DNA of 64,000 nt from Paracoccus saliphilus (lineage in GTDB: Bacteria > Pseudomonadota > Alphaproteobacteria > Rhodobacterales > Rhodobacteraceae). The position numbers were made by a program, and so were the translations under genes. The stretch spans positions 2,294,001 to 2,358,000 of the forward strand of contig NZ_CP067140.1 of assembly GCF_028553805.1 (NCBI RefSeq). Reading direction: 5' to 3'. Shown here one piece after another: positions 35,374 through 44,789 of the stretch (position 1 is the stretch's first letter; the number at the start of each line of letters is the position of its first letter). The notes beneath the pieces were generated by a model, which had not been told where the DNA came from, ran no database searches, and worked only from the letters and a program-made list of their open reading frames with translations.

Positions 35374-37341
35374 TTATGCCCAGTGGCTTACGGTCCGGCG
35401 TTCGAAGCTTTCCCTGAATTGTTGTGTTGTCTTTTCAAGCAGTTCACCCGTCTCCCAATCGAGAATCGTGGCGTAACGGCGCACCGCGTCGAGACTGTTG
35501 ATTTCGCCTTCGCGATAGAGTGCGGCAACTTCTTCGGGCGGCATTCGGGCCCAATCCTTGCGCTTGGCACGGATCTCTTGCCGCAGTTTTTCGGTTGCAG
35601 GCAGATTGACCTCGAATTCACAAAGATCCGCATCCACCTCTGTCAGCACGACACCGTAATCCTTGGCGGCGCGCTCAATCGAGACGTAGTCATGGGCCAC
35701 ATCCTCGCAGACTGCCTGTGGATCGCGTTCCAGCGGATCGCCATAGCCACCTCCACCAGCGGTCGGTCTTGCGAATTCATCGCCGGTATTGACCGGGTAA
35801 TCGGAAAAGACCGAGCCCAGCCATTTCGCCTCCTGCTCGCCGCTGCGGCGGATCGAGAGGCCATGCGGCATTGATGGCAGCCCGCCTTCGATCCCCCAGA
35901 CGACGGCGCGTTCGCGGTCGCAGATATAGGACATGACCGCCCCTTCGCTTTCCAGCAGGATCGAGGTTTTCTGCACCCCCGCTCCACCGCGCCATTTGCC
36001 CGGACCAGCACTGTCGCGCAGGATCTGGAACTCGACTGTTCTGGTCGGGTTGACGCGCTCGTTCCCTTCATTGGGTTGTGACATGAGACCGGTTCCGAAA
36101 CAGGCCGTCGTCACATCCGAACCGTCCTTGCCGTTCCGGCCGCCCCAGCCACCAGGAAGCCACTCGTAGAACATGAAGATCGGCTTTTCGGGTGAGCGCA
36201 GGTCGCGCCCTCCGGCAAGCAGGTATTCAAGGTTGAAAGCGCAGGCGATCGCCTTGTCCGGCATGATCTGTGACCACATTTCGAAAATCGCGTTCATGAT
36301 CTTCTCGAAGGGCATCAGAAAGCCGGTCACCGCCACAGGCCATTGCGCGCTGACCACGCTGTTTTCCGGCGCCTTGATGTCGATCATGCGGTAAAAGCCG
36401 GAATTGAGCGGCAGATCGGGGAAGAAGGTCTTCATCCCCGCAACAACAGCCGAGAATGTCGCCCCGGGCGCGGAATTGTAAATCGAGGAGATCGTCGGGT
36501 GGCTACCCTCGAAATCATAGGTGATCCGGTCGCCCTTGATGGTCATCGTGATGTGGATCGGAATCATTCCCTCGCCCCGCGCGGGATCGCGGTCGATATA
36601 GTCCACGGTTTCCCATTCACCGTCGGGCAAGGCGGCGATACGGCTACGGACCGCCGTTTCGACATAATCCTGCACTTCGCGCATACCCTGCAGAACCTGG
36701 TTCTTGCCGTATTTCCGAACCAGCCGCAGGATTTCCCGCTCGGCCACCGCCGTGGCGCCTGCCTGCGAGTGGATATCACCGATGATCGATGCCGGATCAC
36801 GCGTGTTCTGCGCGATCATATTGGCAACATCGTGGCAGAACTCTCCCGCACGGAACAGGCGCACAGGGGTGATCCGAACGGCTTCGCGGAACATGTCACG
36901 GGCAGAGACATCGAAAGATCCGGGAACCGAGCCCCCAAGATCGGACCAGTGACCATTCGATTGCGAGAAGCCGATCAGATCGTCGTCATCGAAGATCGGG
37001 CGCACAAGGCGGACATCCGAGAAATGCGTGCCGCCCGCATAAGGGTCGTTGATAGCATAGACATCCCCGGGCAGCATCTCGCCCGAGAATACCCTGATGA
37101 CATCCTTGCAGGTGAAATGCAGCGTTCCGACATGGACGGCGATATCCTGGTTGCCCTGCGCGACCGAATTGCCTTCGGCATCATGCAGCGCGTTCGAGAA
37201 ATCCCGGTTATAGATCACGAATGAATAGCAGGTGCGCAGCATCTGCTCGGCCATCTGGTCGACCGAAGTGATGAAGGAGTTTTTCAGAACCTCGAAGGTC
37301 ACCGGATCGAGGCGGTCCGTGTCTTGCGTCTTCATATCCAT
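35374..37341 (-). CDS. hyuB: Hydantoinase B / oxoprolinase family subunit
   Basis: A 655-residue protein of the HyuB family, the partner of HyuA in ATP-dependent cleavage of cyclic amides (N-methylhydantoinase, 5-oxoprolinase) and in related acetone-carboxylase-type complexes. Family segments are DPVTFEVLKNSF at the N terminus, YSFVIYNRDFSNALHDAEG, YAINDPYAGGTHFSDVRLV, FSQSNGHWSDLGGSVPGS and GPGKWRGGAGVQK. Its C terminus carries about 90 residues after the GGGGYGDPLERDP motif. Two in-frame ATGs (37341 and 37335) are possible. It starts 3 bases after the hyuA stop. Confidence 0.92.
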   Translation of the reverse strand: MDMKTQDTDRLDPVTFEVLKNSFITSVDQMAEQMLRTCYSFVIYNRDFSNALHDAEGNSVAQGNQDIAVHVGTLHFTCKDVIRVFSGEMLPGDVYAINDPYAGGTHFSDVRLVRPIFDDDDLIGFSQSNGHWSDLGGSVPGSFDVSARDMFREAVRITPVRLFRAGEFCHDVANMIAQNTRDPASIIGDIHSQAGATAVAEREILRLVRKYGKNQVLQGMREVQDYVETAVRSRIAALPDGEWETVDYIDRDPARGEGMIPIHITMTIKGDRITYDFEGSHPTISSIYNSAPGATFSAVVAGMKTFFPDLPLNSGFYRMIDIKAPENSVVSAQWPVAVTGFLMPFEKIMNAIFEMWSQIMPDKAIACAFNLEYLLAGGRDLRSPEKPIFMFYEWLPGGWGGRNGKDGSDVTTACFGTGLMSQPNEGNERVNPTRTVEFQILRDSAGPGKWRGGAGVQKTSILLESEGAVMSYICDRERAVVWGIEGGLPSMPHGLSIRRSGEQEAKWLGSVFSDYPVNTGDEFARPTAGGGGYGDPLERDPQAVCEDVAHDYVSIERAAKDYGVVLTEVDADLCEFEVNLPATEKLRQEIRAKRKDWARMPPEEVAALYREGEINSLDAVRRYATILDWETGELLEKTTQQFRESFERRTVSHWA

Positions 37342-37344
37342 GGC

Positions 37345-39372
37345 TCAGCCCTGTGTGTTGATGCGAATGTTGAAATATTCGTCGACCTCTGCGGACATGC
37401 CGGGGGGGATGACGGTTGTCGCATCGAATTGTTCGACGATGGCCGGACCGGCGATCTTCGCCCCGGCCATTAGCTCTTCGCGCTGATAGATTGCGGTCTC
37501 ATGTCCGTTGTTCTCGAACCAGACCTGACGCTTGCCGACGGGCTCGGGCCGATGCGGTTTCACTGGTTGCTTCTGCAATTCCGCCTTGGGCACGATGCCG
37601 ACGGCCTTTACCGCCACCCGGAACAACGAGACTTCGGCATCCTCGCGCGCGTAGTTGTATTCGCGCTCGTGATGGGCGTGAAATGCCTCGACCAGTTCGG
37701 AAATATCGGTGATTTCGGCAGATGCGGGAACCTGAAGCGACCGCCATTGGCCCTTGTACATCATCTCGACCGTTCGGCTCAAAACCATATCGTCCTCTGC
37801 CACGCCTTCGTGACGAAGCTGGCCCATCGCTTCTTTCTCAATCTTCCGGAAGGCGCTTTCGAGGTCCTCGGGGTGCGTGGCGACGGCAGGCTTCATGAAA
37901 CTGTCCGAGAAATCGTGCTGGATATCGACCAGCAAACACCCGAGCGCCGAGGTCACGCCGGGATTGAGCGGCACGATCACTGTCGGGATCGAAAGCTCCT
38001 TCGCCACCGCTGCCCCATGCAACGCCCCCGCTCCGCCAAAGGCGCAAAGCGCAAAATCGCGAGGATCGTAGCCGCGCGAAATGGAAAGCAGCCTTACGGC
38101 ATTTGCCATATTGGCATTTGCCACGCGGATAATCGCCTCGGCGGCCTCGTGCAGTTCCATGCCGAAGGGTTCGGCAACCGTCGATCTGACCGCCGTCTCG
38201 GACAATGCCGGGTTGAGCGTCAGCTTGCCGCCTGCCAGCGTCGTCCCCAACCGGCCAAGCACCAGATTGGCATCGGTATTCGTGGCGATCTCGTTGCCGT
38301 TCCTGTAGCAGGCCGGTCCCGGACTAGCCCCCGCAGATTGCGGACCATTTCGCAAGGAGCCGCCTTCATCGCGCCAGGCGAGCGAACCACCCCCGGCACC
38401 GATGGTCAGCACCTCGATGGATGGAAAGCGGATCGGAAACCCGTATTCGATATACCAATCCTTGGTGATCCGGGATTCACCCTTGTAACTGACGGACACA
38501 TCAGTCGAGGTTCCGCCCATATCGAAACCGATGGTATTCGGATAGCCGCACAGATTACCGATGAAACGGCTTGCAATTGCCCCTGCGGCGATACCGGAGC
38601 CGGCCAGGCGGGCCGCGAAATCACGCACCGCATTCGGGGTCATCACTCCGCCGCCGGTATGCAGCAGCAACAGATCGCGCTTGTACCCCTCGTCCCTCAG
38701 CCGGTCGCTGAGCCGCGAAACATAATCCACCACCACCGGCGATACGACAGCATTGGCCATAGTGGTCGAGAACCGTTCATGCTCAAAAATCTCCGGCATG
38801 ATTTCGGCCGAGATCGAGATGGTCGCGTCAGGTATGATCTCCTTCAGGATATCACGCATGCGCCGTTCATTCTCGGCGTTGACATAGGAATTCATGAAGC
38901 AGATAGCGACCGATTTGACGCCGCGCTTCTTCAGGATTTCACCTGCGCGTCTTGCCCCTGCCTCGTCGAGGGCTTCGACGATCTTGCCTTCGGCATCGAC
39001 CCGCTCGCGCACCGTCAAACGGTCGCGACGGGGAATATATGGCTTGGCCACGTCCTTGTATGTGTCCCAGAGATCCTCCTTGTTGGCTCGGCGGATCTCG
39101 ACCACATCACGGAAACCTTCCGTACAAATCATCGCGCATCGAGGCAGATTACGGGTAATCAGCGCATTCGTTGCAACCGTAGTGCCATGGGAAAACATCG
39201 AGACACCGGCCAGGTCGATCTTCCCGATCTCGATGCCGTCCATGATCGCGCGCATGGGATCGTCCGGAGTCGAGGCGATCTTTTCGATACGTATCGCGCC
39301 GCTGGCCTCGTCCATGATGCAGATATCGGTAAATGTGCCGCCGACATCCACTGCGACTCGTGTATTTTCCAT
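37345..39372 (-). CDS. hyuA: Hydantoinase A / oxoprolinase family subunit
   Basis: A 675-residue ATP-dependent subunit of the HyuAB family. The N-terminal phosphate-binding loop AVDVGGTFTDICIMD and the second actin-like motif GFDMGGTSTDVSVSY mark the ASKHA fold. Further landmarks are FSHGTTVATNALITR, GAGGGSLAWRDEGG, GPQSAGASPGPACY and FGGAGALHGAAVAKEL. The start MENTRVAVDVGG (39372) has AAGGAGGAGAGCGT upstream. It forms an operon with hyuB and an NCS1 permease downstream of an AraC gene. The ring-opened substrate is probably a hydantoin or oxoproline analogue; the sequence does not say which. Confidence 0.92.
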   Translation of the reverse strand: MENTRVAVDVGGTFTDICIMDEASGAIRIEKIASTPDDPMRAIMDGIEIGKIDLAGVSMFSHGTTVATNALITRNLPRCAMICTEGFRDVVEIRRANKEDLWDTYKDVAKPYIPRRDRLTVRERVDAEGKIVEALDEAGARRAGEILKKRGVKSVAICFMNSYVNAENERRMRDILKEIIPDATISISAEIMPEIFEHERFSTTMANAVVSPVVVDYVSRLSDRLRDEGYKRDLLLLHTGGGVMTPNAVRDFAARLAGSGIAAGAIASRFIGNLCGYPNTIGFDMGGTSTDVSVSYKGESRITKDWYIEYGFPIRFPSIEVLTIGAGGGSLAWRDEGGSLRNGPQSAGASPGPACYRNGNEIATNTDANLVLGRLGTTLAGGKLTLNPALSETAVRSTVAEPFGMELHEAAEAIIRVANANMANAVRLLSISRGYDPRDFALCAFGGAGALHGAAVAKELSIPTVIVPLNPGVTSALGCLLVDIQHDFSDSFMKPAVATHPEDLESAFRKIEKEAMGQLRHEGVAEDDMVLSRTVEMMYKGQWRSLQVPASAEITDISELVEAFHAHHEREYNYAREDAEVSLFRVAVKAVGIVPKAELQKQPVKPHRPEPVGKRQVWFENNGHETAIYQREELMAGAKIAGPAIVEQFDATTVIPPGMSAEVDEYFNIRINTQG

Positions 39373-39403
39373 ACGCTCTCCTCCTTGAATTGCACACATG
39401 ATC

Positions 39404-39436
39404 TTCCTGCCGCCGGAATCGTGCTCCCGGCAGGAA
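39404..39436. promoter_or_regulatory. Inverted repeat in the hyuA leader
   Basis: Perfect 9-bp arms TTCCTGCCG (39404-39412) and CGGCAGGAA (39428-39436) with a 15-base loop, 32 bases upstream of the hyuA start and downstream of the AraC gene. It could fold in the mRNA leader as an attenuator or processing hairpin, or act as a dyad site. A second small dyad (GACCCG/CGGGTC) lies just beyond it at about 39441-39460. Confidence 0.4.
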
Positions 39437-39497
39437 CCGGACCCGCTGGAACCGGGTCAGTTTTCGGAATAGGTCGAAGCGCCGGCCGTCGCCGGTG

Positions 39498-40457
39498 CTA
39501 GATTTCGCGGGTGGCTGTCATCGCCTCCCGCCGGGTTTCAGAAGCAGTTTTTCCGAACCTCGCGCGGTAATATTTCGAGAACTGCGCCTGATCCGTGAAA
39601 CCCCAATCATAAGCGATATCCGAGATGCTGCGGATCGACTGACGAGAGGACAGTTCTTCGTTACAGCGGCTAAGCCGCCTTTCGCGGATATAGCCTTGGA
39701 TCGATTGATCGGATTCATGGAACAACCGCTGAAGATAGCGTAGCGAGATACCACAGCCTTCCGCGACCATCCCCGGCGAGAGATCAGGATCTTTCAGATG
39801 CTCGCGTATGAAATTCTCCGCCCGTGAAAGATGTGCCGCGCGCACGGATGACAGGTTGCTGGTCAAAACGCGCTGATCATCCATGATCGCCAGGCACAGC
39901 AGTTCGGTCAGATGCGTTCCGGCGGCTCCGCGCGCGACCTCATCTATCGCTTCTAGATGACGGATCGTCGTATGCAGGCTGGAAACGAAATAGGACGCGA
40001 TCCCGCTTTGACCGTCAAAGGTCAGCCCCCCAAGCCGTTCAGATCGCCCAAGCCTTGCCCGCATATGCGCGGTCGGAACCTTGAGCACCCATTGCCGGTT
40101 GCGTTTGGCATGCCAGTATTCATAGGGCGCGTCACTACGCTCGACCAGAAACCCGCCCGGCTTGCAGATCGACCGTCGGTCGCATTGCTCGAAATTGATG
40201 GTATCGTCTTCCGGCACCGCGATCAGCAGGGAACTTTCCGTTTCCTTCAGCAGGTGATGATTATGGCGCCGATAGATCAGCCCGTCACACTGGATTCGCG
40301 AAAGCTCGACGCTGCCAAGGCGCCAGCGATGCATACTGCCGGTGAACCGTTCCTTGTCATGCGGTTCGACCTCCAATGTGAAATAGGCTTGAGAAACCGC
40401 CTGGCGCCATGCCTTGCGGTTTTCCGCTTGGGAATAATTGGCGTGCTCACTCCCCAT
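39498..40457 (-). CDS. AraC-family transcriptional regulator (hyu operon)
   Basis: A 319-residue regulator with an AraC-binding-like N-terminal domain (ELSRIQCDGLIYRR, PGGFLVERSDAPYEYWH, WVLKVPTAHMRARLG) and a C-terminal double HTH (IREHLKDPDLSPGMVAEGC, SLRYLQRLFHE, SISDIAYDWGFTDQAQFSKYYRARFG). It lies immediately upstream of hyuA in the same direction with a 125-base gap, consistent with an activator of the hyuAB-permease unit. The 230-base region upstream contains an AT-rich stretch (about 40500-40540) and no gene. Confidence 0.88.
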   Translation of the reverse strand: MGSEHANYSQAENRKAWRQAVSQAYFTLEVEPHDKERFTGSMHRWRLGSVELSRIQCDGLIYRRHNHHLLKETESSLLIAVPEDDTINFEQCDRRSICKPGGFLVERSDAPYEYWHAKRNRQWVLKVPTAHMRARLGRSERLGGLTFDGQSGIASYFVSSLHTTIRHLEAIDEVARGAAGTHLTELLCLAIMDDQRVLTSNLSSVRAAHLSRAENFIREHLKDPDLSPGMVAEGCGISLRYLQRLFHESDQSIQGYIRERRLSRCNEELSSRQSIRSISDIAYDWGFTDQAQFSKYYRARFGKTASETRREAMTATREI

Positions 40458-40601
40458 GTCTCACATCCCCCAGAGATGTCATCAAACTACGAACTGCCGA
40501 TCACCATAGCATGTTTTTTTTCGCGTTCTTGTATATAGGCGCACATAGTTTTGTTCGGTCGCGCCCGTAGTTCGGGCAGCAGGGTATTGCGAACGCTTTT
40601 C

Positions 40602-40619
40602 AGCGGCAGGACTGCCGCT
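40602..40619. terminator. Possible hairpin AGCGGCAG-GA-CTGCCGCT
   Basis: A perfect 8-bp GC-rich inverted repeat 69 bases beyond the end of the DUF4105 pseudogene on the minus strand and upstream of the AraC gene. No T-run follows on either strand, so it is at best a weak or Rho-assisted terminator. Confidence 0.3.
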
Positions 40620-40687
40620 ATCCGATGCAGGTCCATAGCCATCTGCACTTGCCCTTTGAGAAAAATTTCTCGAACCCACTGCCGGCG

Positions 40688-41653
40688 TTAACTATCTGCG
40701 AATACCTGCGGAGTAATCGACGGATGAGGAGAGTATAGCTGCCCGGGACGTAATCTGCGCACCTTTAAGGGTTTCGCCAAGAGGCTTTGTCGTATCGATG
40801 GCCCAAGCTCGAAAAGATAGGAAGGCAGATATCTTGATGCCAGAACCCGCCAGTCGTAGGGAAGGCCTGTATCGACAAGCCGCACCAAACGAAAGACAAC
40901 GGTTGTGCAGTTTGCAGTGATGGTATTGTAGAATTCTGGTTTGGCAGCAAGCTGGTTGCCCCGCTCCAGGTAGGATACGAGCAGGAGCCTCGCCTGTTCG
41001 GGTGAAAGCCGTAATGGGAACAGGTATAAGTTTTTACGGCGGTAGTTTGTACGCAGCTTCACGATATCCCGTTCTTCCACTGCAATCAGGATCAGCTCGA
41101 ACTTTTTGAAAAACGCTCCGAGGGACGAAAACACTTCGTCCGCCTCTCGACGGATCTCGGCAGAAAAGACAAGACGGCGACCGTCGGCAAACCCGAAACT
41201 TACCAGGACGTGGGCGATTGCCGGACTCGCCCAAACCGAAGTCAGAAGATCGACCGAGGTTATCGCGTTAAGAGATTACGTCCGGGACGTCCAGCGCACC
41301 GCAGCGGAGTTTTCGTCATGTCACACGAAATCTCGGATATTGTGCACGATGACGGTATCGCTCTGGAACTCCGCCGTTACCCCACGGGCAACATCAGGTG
41401 CCCAAATCAGGTCCTGCCGTGGGGTAATGCCGGACCACCAGAGCATGGTTGCGCCCAGGCAGGTGATGAACGCCAACCAGCCGCGCCGCATATTACGGCT
41501 GGCGAGAACGCCCAGTATACCGGCGACAACCACCGCGCCAAGACAGGCGAGCATAGCGAAGCGCTCGAACTGAAACCAGAAGGCTGCAAGAGACCAAGCC
41601 AAAAATAGGGTCAATGCGAAGCCCAAAAGCACTGCTTCGAACTTGCGCCGCAT
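40688..41653 (-). pseudogene. DUF4105 (Lnb N-terminal-like) membrane protein gene with two in-frame stop codons
   Basis: One continuous frame of 321 codons reads as a full DUF4105 protein. It has N-terminal hydrophobic helices (LLGFALTLFLAWSLAAFWF), WAPDVARGVTAEFQSDTVIV then HNIRDF, followed after the lesions by SPAIAHVLVSFGFADGRRL, AFFKKFELILIAVEERDIV, LSPEQARLLLVSYLERGN and FYNTITANCTTVVFRLVR. It is interrupted by TGA at 41321-41323 and TAA at 41276-41278, where relatives would be expected to have aromatic residues. Conserved sequence continues past both stops without any frame change. It begins one base after the DUF900 gene stop, so the two were one operon. Sequencing error at two sites is possible but less likely. 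Confidence 0.8.
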
Positions 41654-41654
41654 T

Positions 41655-42746
41655 CTACTGCCCCAAAGCCGTGTCAACGACCCTCAGAGGCGCTGAGATG
41701 ATTTGCCCGGCCGAATTCAAGACAAAGGCACCCGCCTCGGTGAATGTGCTCCCCTTTTGCATCTCGCTGACCAGCGCGGGGTAGACGGATGCCAGCTGGA
41801 TGTATCTATCGTGATTCAGGCGGCTGCGGGCATCGACGGCGGAAATGTCGATCAAGACCACATTGCTATCCCTTGCCGCGCTCTGGATGATAGGATCTGT
41901 GATATCCAGAGCGCCCACTCGCTTGTGCTGACCAGCTAGGGCGGAAAGCTCCAGCGCACGATCGTCCGGAGAAACCATGACCACCATCGGAATTTCCATT
42001 GTTTCGATTACCGCCAGCTGCTGGCGGAACACGTCCACGTCGATATCAGGGGCAGCAAGCAGAACCTCGAGATGGGACAGTGCCTCATCCTCGCCGGCAA
42101 TCCTCATCTGACGCAACGCCTCCATCACGAGCCAGCCGCCCATGGAATGGCCAAAGACAGTCACCGGGTTTCCATCGGACGCCTCGCCAAGCCGCGTCAG
42201 AAGTTCGGCGAGCGCATCGCGTGAATAGGTCACCGATTCTCGATCACTGGCATAACCCAGAAGCGACGCGCTGGATGGCCAAGAGAAGAGAATCGGCGCG
42301 CCGGAGATTTGCGCGTCCGCCGCCATTTGCGCCGACCGAAACAGGGCCTCGGGAAAATTGTAGTTATAGCCATGGACAAAAACGCCCGTGCCCTCTGCGT
42401 TCGCAGCGTTTATGCGGCGTAAGAAGGTCTCCTTATCAAGACGCATATGGGACGCGACTGCAAAATCGGTTCGCGGGTTTGTCTCGCCCCGTGGCCATTC
42501 TATCTCGCCTGGAACATGGCCGGGCGGAATCGAAATGGCGAACTCGGCGAAGTGGGGCACTGGAGAGCGCAGGCTCGTAAAGCCATCTGCCGGAACCTGC
42601 GCTGTTTCTCTGGTCGTCGCAACGAATATCTGCTTGGTTTCGCCCTGAGGCGCTGACGCGCCGACTGGCCAGATGGTACGTGTGTCCGGACGGACTGCAC
42701 AACCGGTGAGCACGCAGCAGAGAAGAAGAAGCGAAGGTTTGATCAT
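41655..42746 (-). CDS. DUF900 alpha/beta hydrolase lipoprotein
   Basis: A 363-residue predicted lipoprotein: MIKPSLLLLCCVLTGC gives a signal peptide with lipobox LTGC. The body is a DUF900-type alpha/beta hydrolase: IFVATTRE near the N terminus, GVFVHGYNYNFPEALFR, FSWPSS, nucleophile VFGHSMGGWLVMEAL and AAPDIDVDVFRQQL. I start at 42746, which has GAGGCAAGA upstream, because the longer start at 42788 would bury the signal peptide. Its former operon partner is the DUF4105 pseudogene. The substrate is unknown; the cell-envelope location suggests lipid or peptidoglycan-associated esters. The 256 bases upstream to 43003 show no gene. Confidence 0.85.
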   Translation of the reverse strand: MIKPSLLLLCCVLTGCAVRPDTRTIWPVGASAPQGETKQIFVATTRETAQVPADGFTSLRSPVPHFAEFAISIPPGHVPGEIEWPRGETNPRTDFAVASHMRLDKETFLRRINAANAEGTGVFVHGYNYNFPEALFRSAQMAADAQISGAPILFSWPSSASLLGYASDRESVTYSRDALAELLTRLGEASDGNPVTVFGHSMGGWLVMEALRQMRIAGEDEALSHLEVLLAAPDIDVDVFRQQLAVIETMEIPMVVMVSPDDRALELSALAGQHKRVGALDITDPIIQSAARDSNVVLIDISAVDARSRLNHDRYIQLASVYPALVSEMQKGSTFTEAGAFVLNSAGQIISAPLRVVDTALGQ

Positions 42747-43002
42747 TCTTGCCTCGTAACTAGGGGAACTGGCGTTTTGCGGCGCCAAACGCTTGCGTGT
42801 CGGGGGCGTGGAGGTTCCTGCGGCGGTCGGACAGCAGTCGCGAAACTCTACGGGATCGCCGCCGATAGAGCCGTGTCGTCATCAGCGCCGGAGCTTGCAA
42901 GTGAGTGCCTCCCACGATTTTTTGCCTTGGTGTTCTGAATCAACGGCGTATTAGCAGAGATGTGGTAATCCTACGGTTTTTAACGGGATTTGGTTGTAGA
43001 AC

Positions 43003-43853
43003 TTACGCAGCCATTTTCAGTTTCATTGCGGGGGTAATGCCGCCGATGCCCATGTTCGGGCGGTCGTTATTGTAAGTCCAGAGCCACTGGGTAGGAAAGT
43101 GTTGGGCCTCCTCGATGCTGTTGATGATATATTGGTCCAGCCACTCGTGCCTGACTTTGCGGTTGTAGCGCTCTATATAGGCATTTTGTTGCGGCTGGCC
43201 GGGCTGAATGTGGGCCAACGCGATGCCATGCCTTTCAGCCCAATCCAGCAGTGCGTGACTGATGTATTCGGGCCGTTGTCCACTCCCGCCACTCAATGAT
43301 GTTTTGAGGCTCCGGATGATCCGCTCTGCCGGCAGGGAAAAGTCCACCTCGATGCTCAAGCCTTCCCGGTTGAAGTCGTCCAGCACGTTCAGCAGCCGGA
43401 AGGCGCGGCCGTCTGCCAAACGATCCGCCATAAAATCCATCGACCAGGTCACATTCGGCCTTTCAGGCACAGCCAGAGTTCCCGGCACATCCCGCTTCAA
43501 GCGTTTGCGCGGCTTGATCCGCAGGTTCAGCTCCAGGACGCAGTAGATGCGGTAGACCCGTTTGTGGTTCCAAGGGTACCTCTTCACGTTCCTCAAATGC
43601 AGAAAACACAGCCCAAACCCCACGTCTTGCGGGCACCGGTCAGGCCGAGCAGCAGGTCAGCGATCAACTCGTTCTCATCACTCACAAGTGGTCTGTAACG
43701 ATAGCGCGTCTCGCTGACGCCAAACGTCCGGCACGCCAGCGCGACGCTGACCCCTCTGCGTTCCACCGCGTTGCAGGTCATCTCGCGCCTTTGAGATGGC
43801 CCGGTCACTTTTTTCCCAAACCAGTTTCTGGTAAAAATCAACAGAATCGGCAT
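43003..43853 (-). pseudogene. IS3-family transposase (OrfB) relic, frameshifted and internally deleted
   Basis: Two frames together make an IS3-type OrfB. The upstream part (TGPSQRREMTCNAVERRG, ACRTFGVSETRYRYRPL) ends at ARKTWG; the rest continues in another frame from [10 protein letters not shown], with [32 protein letters not shown] (first DDE Asp) and [13 protein letters not shown]. The switch is one missing G in a G-run near 43617. Later, where relatives read VDNGPEY with the second catalytic Asp, this copy has [10 protein letters not shown] after a deletion. The end [19 protein letters not shown] through [12 protein letters not shown] is intact. No OrfA is found. The element cannot transpose and its terminal repeats were not identified. 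Confidence 0.85.
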
Positions 43854-43894
43854 TCAATAAAGTCCCTATAAACCGGCCATGCTAATTTCATTGT

Positions 43895-44647
43895 TCAGTC
43901 CAATGCGGAACTGATTCTTTCTGCCGCATCGTTCAAAAGATCAAGCGAATGTACCCGAAAATCGGAGTTGAAATGCGATCTGGGTCCAAAGACAGAAATA
44001 CTCATTAGCAATGTGCCCCCGGATGTCCGAATGGGAACTGCCACAGCAGAGACTTCTTCTTCCCTTTCCGCGATGCAAATAGAATATCCAGCTTCGCGGA
44101 CTCGTCTCGCCTCTTCGATGATCGCCTGACCTTCAAAAATGGTATTTGGAGTAAATTTCCTTCTTTCTACGGTCCCGAGATATTCTTGGAGTTCGCTCAT
44201 GGTCATATTCGCCAGCCAAATCTTTCCGTTCGCCGTGCAGTGCAATTCGAGTTCTGCGCCAACGTTCATATGAATCGAATAAGGTCTTGGTGAGTTGGCA
44301 CGCGCGATGATAACTACTTTTCCACGCCTCATAATTGTCGCCAGCGCGGTTTCCTCACTCTTCTGAGCCAGTTCTTCAAGAACCTCCTGCACGCAGCGGT
44401 GTCCTACATTAGCGGACATTGCGCTAGCACCGAGGTCCACAAGCTTGGAACTCAGCCGATATTGACCTCGCTTATCCAAAGACAATGCTCCGGCCACCTC
44501 CAAGGATCGAAGGAAGCGGTGTGCAGTTGCAGCTCTTAAGCCGAGTTCGGTAGTTAAATCCTGCTTTGTAATGGTTTGCCGGTTGTCGGAAAGAAGCGTC
44601 AGAATGTCAAAAGCCGTCAAAATCGAGTTGTTTAGTTGTTCAGCCAT
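43895..44647 (-). CDS. IclR-family transcriptional regulator
   Basis: A 250-residue IclR protein: N-terminal winged helix (ILTAFDILTLLSDNRQTITK, LGLRAATAHRFLRSLEVAGAL) and an effector domain (GASAMSANVGHRCVQEVLEEL, NVGAELELHCTANGKIWLA, GYSICIAEREEEVSAVAVPI). It is the last gene of the aromatic/TRAP unit, 142 bases after dctM. Its DNA is visibly less GC-rich than most of the window and it sits next to an IS3 relic, which suggests acquisition with the module. It is a natural candidate repressor of the TRAP/decarboxylase genes. Confidence 0.87.
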   Translation of the reverse strand: MAEQLNNSILTAFDILTLLSDNRQTITKQDLTTELGLRAATAHRFLRSLEVAGALSLDKRGQYRLSSKLVDLGASAMSANVGHRCVQEVLEELAQKSEETALATIMRRGKVVIIARANSPRPYSIHMNVGAELELHCTANGKIWLANMTMSELQEYLGTVERRKFTPNTIFEGQAIIEEARRVREAGYSICIAEREEEVSAVAVPIRTSGGTLLMSISVFGPRSHFNSDFRVHSLDLLNDAAERISSALD

Positions 44648-44789
44648 TTTTCAATTTCCAAAACGCGTGGCATTGACCATACAGCCTGCCAAGAAACGCG
44701 TTTGTTGCCTACCGCCGCAAGGTTTCAGAGATACAAGTTGCCAATACTGTTCGAATATCAATGTAAGTGATCCGATTTTGTGGTGAACA

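Noticed and set aside
37501..39501. Long open frame (666 codons) on the plus strand opposite hyuA
   Set aside because: Antisense shadow; the HyuA motifs on the minus strand are complete and account for the region.
41276..41323. Selenocysteine at the TGA of the DUF4105 gene
   Set aside because: A second stop (TAA) follows 15 codons later, the family is not a known selenoprotein, and no SECIS-like hairpin was recognised.
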